From NCBI RefSeq assembly GCF_001723685.1, contig NZ_MCBX01000038.1, positions 248,001 to 312,000 on the forward strand: a DNA stretch of 64,000 nt. Direction: 5' to 3'. Origin of the DNA: Candidatus Marithrix sp. Canyon 246 (GTDB taxonomy: Bacteria > Pseudomonadota > Gammaproteobacteria > Beggiatoales > Beggiatoaceae). The position numbers were made by a program, and so were the translations under genes. The notes below the pieces were generated by a model that was given only the letters and a program-made list of their open reading frames with translations, made no database searches and had not been told where the DNA came from. Positions 47,233 to 55,355 of this stretch are shown here, piece by piece (position 1 is the first letter of the stretch; every line of letters starts with the position of its first letter).

Positions 47233-47665
47233 ATATTGTTATAATCGGTGGACACAATCAAATACTTATGTAAAACGTTCTATTTTTATGGATGACTATG
47301 TATTTTCGATTACAGAAGATACAATTAAAGCAAACAAACTAGATAGTTTAGAAACAGATATTGCAATTATTCATTTAACCGACAAAAATAAATGCGACAA
47401 CTTACATTTAGACCAATGTTTTACAGAAAAAGATTGTTTATCAAACAATAATAAAAGCAAAGATATTGAATTCAAACTTGAAGAAAAGGAAAAAGCAACA
47501 ATAAACCTAACAGCAAGAGGATGTGAAGTGGTTTATAAAGCAGCGAATACAAAAGAAATAAAAATTCTTTGCATTAAAACCACTAGCAACTCTAACTTAT
47601 ATTCAGCGAAATTTAAACTGTTGGATACAGATCCATTTGTTATGGAATTGATTAGTGTAAAATAA
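47233..47665 (+). pseudogene. partial copy of the beta-propeller gene 3' end
   Basis: From ATATTGTTATAAT the sequence repeats 45047-45632 of the intact beta-propeller gene with few changes. About 54 codons are deleted in frame between SNN and NKSKD, and the end differs (ISVK instead of LSVGETN). The open frame starts at 47159 in the deacetylase remnant and crosses the junction, so any product would be a chimera. It has no signal peptide and is unlikely to be functional. Confidence 0.8.
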
Positions 47666-47678
47666 CCGATCTATTTTA

Positions 47679-47707
47679 TTGACACATATACGGCAATGCA
47701 GTATAAT
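47679..47707 (+). promoter_or_regulatory. consensus sigma-70 promoter of the toxin-antitoxin pair
   Basis: TTGACA (47679-47684) and TATAAT (47702-47707) match the consensus exactly with the ideal 17-base spacing. The ATG at 47714 coincides with the expected start point, so the message may be leaderless. ATAC/GTAT arms overlap the -10 box and could be part of an operator for the antitoxin. Confidence 0.8.
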
Positions 47708-47713
47708 AATCGT

Positions 47714-48000
47714 ATGGTATTTATAGAAACGTTATTATTCACTAAAATTTTGCCTGATTATCTATCCGATGATGAATATCAGGCATTACAAGTATATCTT
47801 ATGGAACACCCTAACGCTGGTATAATTAGGGGAAGTGGTGGAGTTAGAAAAGTTCGTTGGGCTATTGGAAAAATAATACAGATGAAACATGGATGCTTAC
47901 TTTATACGCAAAAAATGAAAAAGAATCCATAGCAGGGCATATTCTGAAACAAATAGTACAGGAAATTGAAAATGGCTAATCGTGATATAGGTATTGAGAT
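47714..48000 (+). pseudogene. HigB/RelE-type toxin, frameshifted
   Basis: The start reads MVFIETLLFTKILPDYLSDD, then the HPNAGIIRGSGGVRKVRW segment typical of HigB2/RelE-like mRNA interferases. The frame then breaks after WAIGK; the family's C-terminal part continues in another frame (DETWMLTLYAKNEKESIAGH, KQIVQEIENG), reaching the antitoxin start. About a dozen residues that normally follow (the GGxRxIYY strand) seem lost. The toxin is probably dead. The original end overlaps the antitoxin start at 47972. Confidence 0.65.
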
Positions 48001-48259
48001 ACTTGAAGGGATAAAAGAAATAAAAAAATATAAAAAAGGAGAAATTCAACTAAAAGTAAAAACATTGAATGACCCTTCACCAGCACATGTAATTCGTAAG
48101 AAATTACAATTATCCCAATCAGCTTTTGCAAGCTTAATGGGTGTTAGTGTAAGAACAATACAAGATTGGGAACAAGGAAGACGATCCCCAAAAGGACCTT
48201 CTAAATCTCTTTTAAGAGTGGCAGAACAACACCCCGAAGTTTTTACAGATATTCAATAA
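47972..48259 (+). CDS. HigA/NadS-type antitoxin (XRE helix-turn-helix)
   Basis: The 95-residue protein ends in a Cro/XRE helix-turn-helix (IRKKLQLSQSAFASLMGVSV, TIQDWEQGRRSPKGPSKSLL), as in HigA2/NadS antitoxins that follow their toxin gene. The ATG at 47972 is chosen over a TTG two codons upstream. Toxin-first order is usual for this class. With the toxin broken, the antitoxin may persist as a repressor of its own promoter at 47679. Confidence 0.8.
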   Translation: MANRDIGIEILEGIKEIKKYKKGEIQLKVKTLNDPSPAHVIRKKLQLSQSAFASLMGVSVRTIQDWEQGRRSPKGPSKSLLRVAEQHPEVFTDIQ

Positions 48260-48266
48260 ACAAATA

Positions 48267-49115
48267 ATGAGAATGATAAAAAAATTAAAATATATTACGA
48301 TATTAACTATATTAGCTTTTAATGCACAAGCTAATGAACCAAAGGTAGTTGTAACTATAGCACCTATTCATAGTCTGGTGACAGAAGTCATGAAGGGAGT
48401 TGCTAAGCCATATTTATTATTAAAACCCGGTGAATCTCCACATACTTATAATTTAAGACCATCGAAAGTACGGCGGTTACATGCCGCTAATTTAATTATA
48501 TGGGTTAGTTCAAATATAGAAAGTTTTTTAGAAAAGAGTTTAAGAACTATTAAGGTTCCTAAAATACAGCTAATTGATTTGCCAAATTTGAAGTTATTAA
48601 ATACTGATCCACATATTTGGCTTGATCCAAATAATGCACAAGTCATGGTACAAGCAATAGCCGCTAGTTTAGCTAAGATTGATTCAGTTCATGCTCAGAC
48701 TTATGTAAACAATGCTAATAATTTAGTTATAAAAATTAAAGCATTAGATCAACAATTAAAACTAAAATTAGCTCCAATACAAGATTTACCATATTTAGTT
48801 TTTCACGATGCTTATAAATATTTTGAACATCATTATAAATTAGCCGCTGTAGCAAGTATTAAATTATCACCAGAAGCTCGTCTAAGTGTGAGACGTGTAT
48901 ATAAATTACGTAGGCAGATAAAACGCCAAAATATCCGCTGTATTTTTAGTGAACCTCAGTTTCAGTCACCATTAATCAGAATTCTCACTGAAGATACTTC
49001 AGTTAAACATGGCATATTAGACCCATTAGGTAATGGGTCATATTTTGAATTATTAAATGGTTTAGCTAAGTCATTAACTGAGTGTTTAAAAACTATCAGA
49101 CCTGACAGGTTTTAA
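48267..49115 (+). CDS. metal ABC transporter substrate-binding protein (ZnuA-like)
   Basis: The 282-residue protein has a signal peptide (about 1-22) and the cluster 9 metal-binding pattern: VVVTIAPIHSLV with the first His, KPGESPHTYNLRPS, DPHIWLDPNNAQ and VFHDAYKYFEHHYKL. ZnuA binds zinc for the ZnuBC importer. The His-rich loop typical of many ZnuA proteins is absent, so the metal could also be manganese or iron. No permease or ATPase gene lies nearby. The last codons (RPDRF and stop) are made by the 33-bp palindrome at 49098, so the original C-terminus was replaced. Confidence 0.85.
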   Translation: MRMIKKLKYITILTILAFNAQANEPKVVVTIAPIHSLVTEVMKGVAKPYLLLKPGESPHTYNLRPSKVRRLHAANLIIWVSSNIESFLEKSLRTIKVPKIQLIDLPNLKLLNTDPHIWLDPNNAQVMVQAIAASLAKIDSVHAQTYVNNANNLVIKIKALDQQLKLKLAPIQDLPYLVFHDAYKYFEHHYKLAAVASIKLSPEARLSVRRVYKLRRQIKRQNIRCIFSEPQFQSPLIRILTEDTSVKHGILDPLGNGSYFELLNGLAKSLTECLKTIRPDRF

Positions 49116-49130
49116 AAACCTGTCAGGTCT
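49098..49130. repeat. 33-bp palindrome, copy B
   Basis: AGACCTGACAGGTTTT and its reverse complement flank one base. This copy overlaps the last codons and stop of the ZnuA-like gene and lies six bases from the end of the convergent transglycosylase gene. It can terminate both. Confidence 0.9.
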
Positions 49131-49136
49131 TTAGCA

Positions 49137-50315
49137 TTAGAATCTTCCTTTTAAACGTTTTAATAACTCAAGTCCTGCATATCCGTCAGGACGTTCTCCC
49201 ATTTTTCTTTGATAGGCGCGAATAGCACGTTTACTATTTGGTCCAAGCATTCCATCAACACCATAGGTATTAAATCCTTTTGATGTTAGTAATCTTTGCA
49301 CTTCTTTTTTCTCACGAGAATATAATGGACGATCTCCTTTGGGCCAGCTTGCTATAATTCCACTACCACCTGCAATTTGATCTCCTAAATAAGCCACTCC
49401 TAAAGCATAACTATCTGCATTGTTGTATCTTTTTATAACTTTAAAGTTTTTTTGCACTAAAAAGGCTGGACCTTTATAACCTACTGGTAATAATAAGGAT
49501 GCTGTATAATATGATTTTGGTAAATCTGAATTATGAGCCGTTGTCACACCTAAATTACCCCAAGTGTATAAAGGTTTTCTACCACTTATTGATCTAATAT
49601 CATGAGGTAATTTAACTTCCATTCCCCATTTTCTATAACGTTTCCAGCCATTTTTAGATAAATAATTAGCAGTTGATGCTAAAGCATCTGGAATACTATT
49701 CCACAAATCACGACGACCATCACCATCAAAATCAACAGCATAAGCTTCATAAGTGGTAGGAATAAATTGGGTATTTCCCATCGCGCCTGCCCATGAACCT
49801 TGCATTTGATCAACTGATATATCCCCTCGATCTAAAATACGTAATGCTGCCATTAATTGAGAGCGTCCAAATTTCTTTCTACGCCCAGTATAAGCAAATG
49901 TTGCTAAAGAACGAATCACATTCATTTTACCAAAATAGCTACCATAATTCGTCTCCATGCCCCAAATAGCAATCAGATATTTACCGGGTACACCATATCT
50001 TCTGGAAATACGCTTTAATAAACTAGAATATTGCTTATATCGTTTCTTACCATTAGAAATTCTAGTTTTAGAAACTGCTCGATCTAAATAGTCTGATAAA
50101 GGTTTGACAAATTCAGATTGTCTAGCATTTTTCTTTAAAACTTCAGGATCAGGTGTTACACCAGCAAAAGCAGCTTCAATTGTACGACGAGAAATGCCTT
50201 TTTTCTGGGCATAAATCTTATATTTTGATAACCATATATTAAAATTATCTCCTGCAAATGCAGTATTGATACTAAAACACAGAAATATTGTAATAACAAT
50301 AGATTTTATTTTCAT
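49137..50315 (-). CDS. lytic murein transglycosylase (MltB type) with peptidoglycan-binding domain
   Basis: The 392-residue protein has a signal peptide (IVITIFLCFSINTAFAG), the MltB-type catalytic domain with Glu in AIWGMETNYGSYFGKMNV, GAMGNTQFIPTTYEAYAVDF and DGRRDLWNS, and a C-terminal PG_binding_1 domain (LTSKGFNTYGVDGMLGPNSK). It cleaves glycan strands in the periplasm, making anhydro-muropeptides for wall growth and recycling. No lipobox is seen, so it is soluble rather than membrane-bound. An acyltransferase gene lies four bases upstream. Confidence 0.92.
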   Translation of the reverse strand: MKIKSIVITIFLCFSINTAFAGDNFNIWLSKYKIYAQKKGISRRTIEAAFAGVTPDPEVLKKNARQSEFVKPLSDYLDRAVSKTRISNGKKRYKQYSSLLKRISRRYGVPGKYLIAIWGMETNYGSYFGKMNVIRSLATFAYTGRRKKFGRSQLMAALRILDRGDISVDQMQGSWAGAMGNTQFIPTTYEAYAVDFDGDGRRDLWNSIPDALASTANYLSKNGWKRYRKWGMEVKLPHDIRSISGRKPLYTWGNLGVTTAHNSDLPKSYYTASLLLPVGYKGPAFLVQKNFKVIKRYNNADSYALGVAYLGDQIAGGSGIIASWPKGDRPLYSREKKEVQRLLTSKGFNTYGVDGMLGPNSKRAIRAYQRKMGERPDGYAGLELLKRLKGRF

Positions 50316-50319
50316 AAAT

Positions 50320-50976
50320 TTATCCTTCTAATAAAGATTGTAAATGTTGCAAATGATTTTCATCATCTAAATTAAGTGGTGGATATGTCACTATTTTTGC
50401 CTTACTACGCCAGAAAACACCACGTACCACATGCCCAGCTCCTTTAATACCTGATAAATGAACAGGATAAACTGGACAATTCATTTGTTTTGCTAGCCAT
50501 ATACTACCACGTTTTAATCTACGTGATTCACCCGGCAATACAAAAGTCGATTGTGGAAATATTGCAAGGACTTCACCGGCTTCTAAAGCTCGCAAAGCTA
50601 CACGTAAAGCAATTTCAGCATGACGACTACGATCCACTGGAATACAACCAACTGCACGAAATAACCATTGTAAACCAAAACGCTCATATTCTTCACGAGC
50701 AATTAAAAAACGTATTGGGCGACGAGTAGCGGCAATCAATAAAAAACCATCTATACCTGATAGATGGTTAGATACTAGGATTGCTGGTCCATTTTTGGGT
50801 AAATCAATCGGTTTAGAATATTGTAAGCGATGATAATACTTACAAAATAATTGATTTAATCCTTCTACATAATTTAACCATGTTACATGCCAATTGGTTT
50901 TATTTGCCCGTAATATTATACGCTTTATCCACCAAAAAAGTGCAATCAATATTGCAATTATTATTAATGTAATCAT
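50320..50976 (-). CDS. lysophospholipid acyltransferase family protein (PlsC-like)
   Basis: The 218-residue protein has an N-terminal membrane segment (ITLIIIAILIALFWWIKRII) and the acyltransferase motifs: the HX4D box in VSNHLSGID, the FGLQWLFRAVGCIPVDRSR segment with R, the FPQST motif and PVYPVHLSG. These enzymes add a fatty acid to lysophosphatidic acid or related lipids at the inner membrane. The short length suggests a 1-acyl-glycerol-3-phosphate acyltransferase, but related ornithine-lipid enzymes are possible. It is four bases before the transglycosylase gene. Confidence 0.85.
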   Translation of the reverse strand: MITLIIIAILIALFWWIKRIILRANKTNWHVTWLNYVEGLNQLFCKYYHRLQYSKPIDLPKNGPAILVSNHLSGIDGFLLIAATRRPIRFLIAREEYERFGLQWLFRAVGCIPVDRSRHAEIALRVALRALEAGEVLAIFPQSTFVLPGESRRLKRGSIWLAKQMNCPVYPVHLSGIKGAGHVVRGVFWRSKAKIVTYPPLNLDDENHLQHLQSLLEG

Positions 50977-51011
50977 ATATCCTTTTGTTATTATTTTAAT
51001 CTTTAAATTAT

Positions 51012-51725
51012 ATGTTTATAAGACCAAGAACTTCTGTTGATATTACCCAAATACCGCATGTTATGCGAGTTAATGATTGGGTAATTGCTGCCAATTTGTT
51101 GGAACAATGGTTTAATAACCCTGCTAATGATAATATACCTCCTGATACCACTACGGTTAAAATGGATGATTGGGTTTTACAATTCCGACGAGTTAGGCGC
51201 GTTTATGAACAAATGTTATCACAAAAAATTTGGCTAAATGATAAAGCCCAAATAGTTGTAGTTAAAATGTTACAACAACAGGGCAAATTAACTGATACTG
51301 AAACTGAGTTTGGAGATTTTACTAAACCTGTACCATTAATCAATGATGATTATATACAATATAGAACTGTTGGTAGTATCTGGGATCCTACTGATGATCT
51401 TTTTGCATCACTTGGTAGATTAACTTTAAGAATTGCGATCAAAGGTGTTGTGAAACCAATAGCAACTGGACATGCAATTTTTATTCAAGAACTAGGTATT
51501 TATAGTCGCGATTCTTTTGATTTTAAAGGTTCTCAACACTTAGGTTATTGGAATATGAATAATAATTATGGTGGTAAAAATTTTTTTAGAGGCAGCAAAG
51601 TTAGAAATGCTGACTTTCGTGAATGGAGTAAACAACATAATAGAGGTGGAAATTATCTCGTGTTTTCAGATTTAAAAACTATTAAGCTTAAAGGCGATGG
51701 TGATGTCTTTGAAACTACAATATAG
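51012..51725 (+). CDS. DUF6402-like protein
   Basis: The 237-residue soluble protein has DTTTVKMDDWVLQFRRVRRVYE, LASLGRLTLRIAIKGVV, GIYSRDSFDFKGSQHLGYWN and a C-terminal NYLVFSDLKTIKL. This pattern fits DUF6402, a family of unknown function seen in polymorphic-toxin or secretion-related contexts. No secretion genes are near. It precedes the PII-like gene by nine bases on the same strand, so it may be co-transcribed with that regulator pair. The family name is recalled, not searched. Confidence 0.6.
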   Translation: MFIRPRTSVDITQIPHVMRVNDWVIAANLLEQWFNNPANDNIPPDTTTVKMDDWVLQFRRVRRVYEQMLSQKIWLNDKAQIVVVKMLQQQGKLTDTETEFGDFTKPVPLINDDYIQYRTVGSIWDPTDDLFASLGRLTLRIAIKGVVKPIATGHAIFIQELGIYSRDSFDFKGSQHLGYWNMNNNYGGKNFFRGSKVRNADFREWSKQHNRGGNYLVFSDLKTIKLKGDGDVFETTI

Positions 51726-51734
51726 GAATTCATT

Positions 51735-52085
51735 GTGCATTTTAAATTAATTATTGCGTTTGTCAATGATGATACTACTACTAGAGTGCTTGCTGCTGCT
51801 CGTAAAGCTGGTGCCACAGGTGCAACAGTTATAAATCATGCCAGAGGAGAAGGTTGTGCGCCTTCTAAAACTTTTTTTGGTTTAACTTTAGAAAATCAAC
51901 GCGATGTTTTATTATTAGTCGTTGAAGAACATTTATCTCGCACTATTTTAGAAAAAATCGCTGATGTAGCTGGTTTTGAAGAAGATATGGGAGCTGGCAT
52001 TGCGTTTCAAATTGATGTTGAAGATGCAGTGGGTGTATCTCATCAAGTTAAAGAGTTGACAGCAGTAATAGAGGAACAATTATGA
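51735..52085 (+). CDS. PII-like nitrogen-regulatory-family protein
   Basis: The 116-residue protein starts at GTG with an AGGAA ribosome site. It has the PII fold pattern HFKLIIAFVNDDTTTRVLAAAR, GATGATVINHARGEG, a T-loop-like segment and the C-terminal VGVSHQVKELTAVIEEQL. The uridylylated Tyr of classical GlnB is missing, so it belongs to the PII-like proteins that bind other nucleotides. It overlaps by four bases with a CBS-domain gene, so the two probably form an adenine-nucleotide-sensing pair. Confidence 0.8.
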   Translation: MHFKLIIAFVNDDTTTRVLAAARKAGATGATVINHARGEGCAPSKTFFGLTLENQRDVLLLVVEEHLSRTILEKIADVAGFEEDMGAGIAFQIDVEDAVGVSHQVKELTAVIEEQL

Positions 52086-52495
52086 GTGAGATTAAATTGA
52101 TACGAGTGCGCGATGTTATGAAAACTAAATTTGATCGCGTTGATGGTATCACTACTGTTGCTGATGCTTTGCATAATATGCAATATCCAGAAGTCAGAGC
52201 TTTAGTAGTAAATAAGCGTCATGAAAATGATGAATTTGGCATGTTATTTTTTAAGGATATTGCTCGTAATATTTTGGCAAAAGATCGCGCTCCTGAACGA
52301 GTTAATGTTTATGAAATTATGGTGAAACCTGCTTTAAGTGTAAGACCAGATATGGATATTCGCTATTGTGCGCGTTTCTTTGATCAGTTTAAGGTATTAC
52401 GTGTTCCAGTCATTGAAGATAATGAGGTAATTGGTATTGTTGGTTATTCGGATATTGTATTACGTGGTATGACAGATAAGTATAAATTTAATTAG
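52082..52495 (+). CDS. CBS-domain pair protein
   Basis: The 137-residue protein is a Bateman module of two CBS motifs (IRVRDVMKTKFDRVDGITTV; NVYEIMVKPALSVRPDMDIR, followed by VPVIEDNEVIGIVGYSDIV). CBS pairs bind AMP, ATP or related ligands and act as sensors. The start overlaps the PII-like gene by four bases (ATGA), so they are co-translated. No transporter or enzyme target is next to them. A palindromic terminator follows at 52507. Confidence 0.85.
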   Translation: MSEIKLIRVRDVMKTKFDRVDGITTVADALHNMQYPEVRALVVNKRHENDEFGMLFFKDIARNILAKDRAPERVNVYEIMVKPALSVRPDMDIRYCARFFDQFKVLRVPVIEDNEVIGIVGYSDIVLRGMTDKYKFN

Positions 52496-52506
52496 TTTCC
52501 GAAAAA

Positions 52507-52539
52507 AAACCTGACAGGTTTTTAAAACCTGTCAGGTTT
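52507..52539. repeat. 33-bp palindrome, copy C
   Basis: AAACCTGACAGGTTT followed by two or three bases and AAACCTGTCAGGTTT forms a hairpin between the convergent CBS and rubredoxin genes. It is a slightly divergent copy of the palindromes at 41725, 49098 and 55666. Confidence 0.85.
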
Positions 52540-52541
52540 AT

Positions 52542-52718
52542 TTAAATTTCTTCCATTTTAAAATCAGATTTGCTTACACCACAGTCTGGGCATACCCAAT
52601 CTTCTGGTACATCTTTCCATGCTGTGCCTGCTGCTATGCCGTCATCTGGCCAGCCTTGAGCTTCATCATAAATCAAATCACAGACTGTACATTTATATTT
52701 TTTATTGTTTTGAGACAT
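52542..52718 (-). CDS. rubredoxin
   Basis: The 58-residue protein has the four iron ligands of rubredoxin: CTVC (Cys10 and Cys13) and CPDCG (Cys43 and Cys46), plus DLIYDEAQG, the [11 protein letters not shown] segment and an acidic surface. It is a small one-electron carrier. A rubredoxin reductase gene lies 12 bases upstream on the same strand, so the two form a unit. In sulfur bacteria such pairs may serve alkane hydroxylase, oxygen or peroxide defence; which, is unknown. The gene is intact. Confidence 0.93.
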   Translation of the reverse strand: MSQNNKKYKCTVCDLIYDEAQGWPDDGIAAGTAWKDVPEDWVCPDCGVSKSDFKMEEI

Positions 52719-52730
52719 ATAAATTCCTAT

Positions 52731-53810
52731 TTATAATAAAAAAGGTACTTGTTTAGCTAAAGCGGCTTTTTCAGCAACTTTAGTACCTGTAAGTACAAAG
52801 CCCATTAATTGTTGCTGTTCTGTATAAAATAAAGCCTTAATATTTTCTTTGTCGGCTTCAATGTTCCATTTTCCTTTAATTCCTGCCGCTGGTGATGCAA
52901 CTACAATTGGATATGCGGGTGTTTTTACTACTACTGGCATGGCTGGATATTTTACTGCTGTTGTTTGCCCGGTTAGGGTTTTTGCTAATGCACGAGCAGA
53001 ATTCATTAATGGCATAACATATGGTAAGAATATACCTTCAACTTCTGCGCAATCACCTAGCGCGTATATGTTATCAGCACTGGTTTTTAAATATTTATCT
53101 ACTACAATGCCTTGTTTAACTGCTAAGTTAGCGGCTAAGTCTATACGTGGGCGTAAACCGATGGCTGATAATACTACATCAGCCTCTAATTCTGTATTAT
53201 CTGTAAGTGTTAATTTATAGCCACTATCTATGTGTTTAATTGCCTGTTCAAGATAAAATTTAACCCCTATATTTTCTAATGCTGTTTTTAAGCATTGCCC
53301 TACTTCTGGTGGTACTAAGTTTCCTAATGGATGTGAAATTGGATCAATTAAACTAACTTGAAAATTACCATATTGTTGTAAATCATTGGCAAATTCACAA
53401 CCGATTAATCCAGCACCTATAATTGCTACTGTTTTGGCATCTTTTAAGGCTGTGCGAAAATTAGCATAATCTATTAAGTCATTAACAGAAATAATTTTAT
53501 CTGATAAGGGTATTGGCTTCGCTCCTAAAGCTAATACCAATTTACTATAATTTAAACTTTCTATATCTGTGACTTGAGTGTGGGTTAAAATTTCAGCATT
53601 TAATTGCTCAGCCATTTTAGCTACTGGAGTTGTTATTAAGGCTTCAGCAGATTTGTTTTTAGCAAAAGCATTAGATAACATTGGTTTAGAATAAAAATTG
53701 CCATCATCATTAGTGATTAATTTTAATGGGGAATCCTTATCAATTTTGCGTAATTCACGCGCAACGGCATAGCCGGCTAAACCTGTGCCTATAATTGTAA
53801 TTGGGTGCAT
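52731..53810 (-). CDS. NAD(P)H-rubredoxin reductase, FAD-dependent
   Basis: The 359-residue flavoprotein has an N-terminal FAD loop IIGTGLAGYAVARELRK, an NAD loop VAIIGAGLIGCEFANDL, LSAIGLRPRIDLAANL and a C-terminal FAD loop NIYALGDCAEVEG. Such enzymes move electrons from NAD(P)H to rubredoxin. It precedes the rubredoxin gene by 12 bases, so partner assignment is strong. The size and motifs match bacterial RubB/AlkT-like reductases. Confidence 0.9.
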   Translation of the reverse strand: MHPITIIGTGLAGYAVARELRKIDKDSPLKLITNDDGNFYSKPMLSNAFAKNKSAEALITTPVAKMAEQLNAEILTHTQVTDIESLNYSKLVLALGAKPIPLSDKIISVNDLIDYANFRTALKDAKTVAIIGAGLIGCEFANDLQQYGNFQVSLIDPISHPLGNLVPPEVGQCLKTALENIGVKFYLEQAIKHIDSGYKLTLTDNTELEADVVLSAIGLRPRIDLAANLAVKQGIVVDKYLKTSADNIYALGDCAEVEGIFLPYVMPLMNSARALAKTLTGQTTAVKYPAMPVVVKTPAYPIVVASPAAGIKGKWNIEADKENIKALFYTEQQQLMGFVLTGTKVAEKAALAKQVPFLL

Positions 53811-53822
53811 TTTTGTTTACTC

Positions 53823-54719
53823 CTATATTAATTTCAATTTGTCATCCTCGGAACCACGCCAGAGATAGGATGTTAAATCTTTTCCTTGTTGTTTTTCTTC
53901 TGCCGCGTTGCTTGGTAGTTTCCAACGTAGTTGTTTGTATAATTCGTGGCGATATAAGTCAAAACTGGATTCTATTAGTTGTCCATAAGTTGCCGCTGCT
54001 TGTAGCATCCAACGGTATGCTAATATAATCGTTATTATACTTATCGCTATTGCCCAGTAACTGTATATAGTCCATACTAAAAATAATAATCCCCATAGCC
54101 AAATTCTAGCTGTTGCTTCTAAATTGGCTCGTGCTGTTGTCAGTTCGGTTTTTACGCTTTCTGGTAAAATTAGCCACAAGCGGGGCCAACATATGAATAT
54201 GTTTAGTCCATATTTTTCTCCGGGGCGTGATTCTATTGCTCGTAGTAGGTTGCCTAATCTTGTTGGTAAGCGTTGTTCCAGTTTGGGTATGTACATTAGT
54301 TGCCAATCTAAGTCGGCATATTCTGCGAATTCGGAGCGGCTTAGTGGTGGAAGTCCTTTGTAATTTTTTTGAGCTAGTTCTTGAAAACGTTGCTGTTTTC
54401 GTTCAATTATTTTATTTTGCCATTTGATTATCCATTTCGGCAAATAATAGCCTTCTAATATTCTGATTATTACTGTGTCAAAACGACTTAGGATACTTGA
54501 TATTATTGCTATGATTATTATTATTGATAATATCGTTACTATTAATACTGATTTGCTAGTGCTGTTGATCAATTCAATTAAATCTATCGGACCATAGCCA
54601 TGATGATATAACCACGCTATTAATCCACCTAACCAAAATAGTACGCCCGATTTTATTAGGATTGTTATTCCTTTATCTATCGGACTATTCATCGAATTTT
54701 CACTTAAATCTGGTGCCAT
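53823..54719 (-). CDS. membrane protein, unknown, coupled to zinc-ribbon gene
   Basis: The 298-residue protein has four predicted membrane segments (GVLFWLGGLIAWLYHHGYG; SVLIVTILSIIIIIAIISS; IWLWGLLFLVWTIYSYWAIA; ISIITIILAYRWML) and polar cytoplasmic stretches. Its start base is the last base of the zinc-ribbon gene, so the two are co-translated. No family is recognised. Nearby CHAT and toxin genes suggest an accessory or conflict-related role, but this is only context. Confidence 0.65.
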   Translation of the reverse strand: MAPDLSENSMNSPIDKGITILIKSGVLFWLGGLIAWLYHHGYGPIDLIELINSTSKSVLIVTILSIIIIIAIISSILSRFDTVIIRILEGYYLPKWIIKWQNKIIERKQQRFQELAQKNYKGLPPLSRSEFAEYADLDWQLMYIPKLEQRLPTRLGNLLRAIESRPGEKYGLNIFICWPRLWLILPESVKTELTTARANLEATARIWLWGLLFLVWTIYSYWAIAISIITIILAYRWMLQAAATYGQLIESSFDLYRHELYKQLRWKLPSNAAEEKQQGKDLTSYLWRGSEDDKLKLI

Positions 54720-55063
54720 TATATTTCGTCAGTGAGTTGTAGTGGTTGGTTATGTTCAGAACATTCTGGTGGAGTTTCCCCAGCTCGATTTTGTAGCCAA
54801 ATATAGTCGCATTTTGGGCATTTATAGACTTTAATGCCTATAGGTACTTGAATCATTTTGCCTAGTAGAGGATTATATCCTCTAGTTGCCTCTGCTTGTT
54901 TTTGTTGCGGCTGATCCATAAAATCAGTATCTTCCAATAAATCTGAAATATCCGCCGCTAGAGCATCTGCTTGTTCTAGTTTTTGTTCTAATTGTTGCTC
55001 TAATTCTTCATTATCAGTACGATAATTACGAGCTTTTGATAAAATTTCTTCTGTTTTTGTCAT
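54719..55063 (-). CDS. coiled-coil and zinc-ribbon protein, unknown
   Basis: The 114-residue protein has an N-terminal coiled coil (NEELEQQLEQKLEQADALAA) and a C-terminal zinc-ribbon-like part (KCPKCDYIWLQNR, PECSEH). The first two Cys and the later Cys-His could hold zinc. Its ribosome leader (GGAGTATAAAAC) is duplicated at 55628-55656. It may be a small adaptor for the membrane protein it is coupled to. Function unknown. Confidence 0.65.
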   Translation of the reverse strand: MTKTEEILSKARNYRTDNEELEQQLEQKLEQADALAADISDLLEDTDFMDQPQQKQAEATRGYNPLLGKMIQVPIGIKVYKCPKCDYIWLQNRAGETPPECSEHNQPLQLTDEI

Positions 55064-55077
55064 GTTTTATACTCCAA
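55049..55077. repeat. direct repeat, copy 1 (leader of zinc-ribbon gene)
   Basis: This 29-base stretch, covering the ribosome site and start codon of the zinc-ribbon gene, recurs at 55628-55656 with one mismatch. The copies enclose the BrnTA-like pair. Confidence 0.9.
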
Positions 55078-55085
55078 AAATTAGT

Positions 55086-55343
55086 TTATAGCTTTCTATC
55101 AAGATACTGATGAATAACCGAACTCATAAGTATCTGATATGGCATACCGAGACTTACAGCTTCTGCTTTAAGCCTAGAAATATCATTTTCAAGCAGACTT
55201 ACAGTAACTGTTTTCTGTTTTTGTGTAGTATTTAACGCCATTTGCTTAATAGCATTGATAGTAGTTTCTTGATCTAATTCAGGTTCAAATTCACCGCGAT
55301 CTAAAGCGGCTAAAAGTTCTTTTTCATCATCTGTGTATGTCAT
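55086..55343 (-). CDS. BrnA/CopG-type antitoxin
   Basis: The 85-residue protein ends with the ribbon-helix-helix-like KTVTVSLLENDISRLKAEAV and MPYQILMSSVIHQYLDRKL, typical of antitoxins paired with BrnT-type toxins. It follows the toxin gene by 12 bases on the same strand. The antitoxin would bind the toxin and repress the promoter. Confidence 0.75.
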   Translation of the reverse strand: MTYTDDEKELLAALDRGEFEPELDQETTINAIKQMALNTTQKQKTVTVSLLENDISRLKAEAVSLGMPYQILMSSVIHQYLDRKL

Positions 55344-55355
55344 ATTTGTGATCTC

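Noticed and set aside
54106-54427. Three short frames on both strands within the membrane protein gene
   Set aside because: All are antisense or out-of-frame shadows of 53823-54719.
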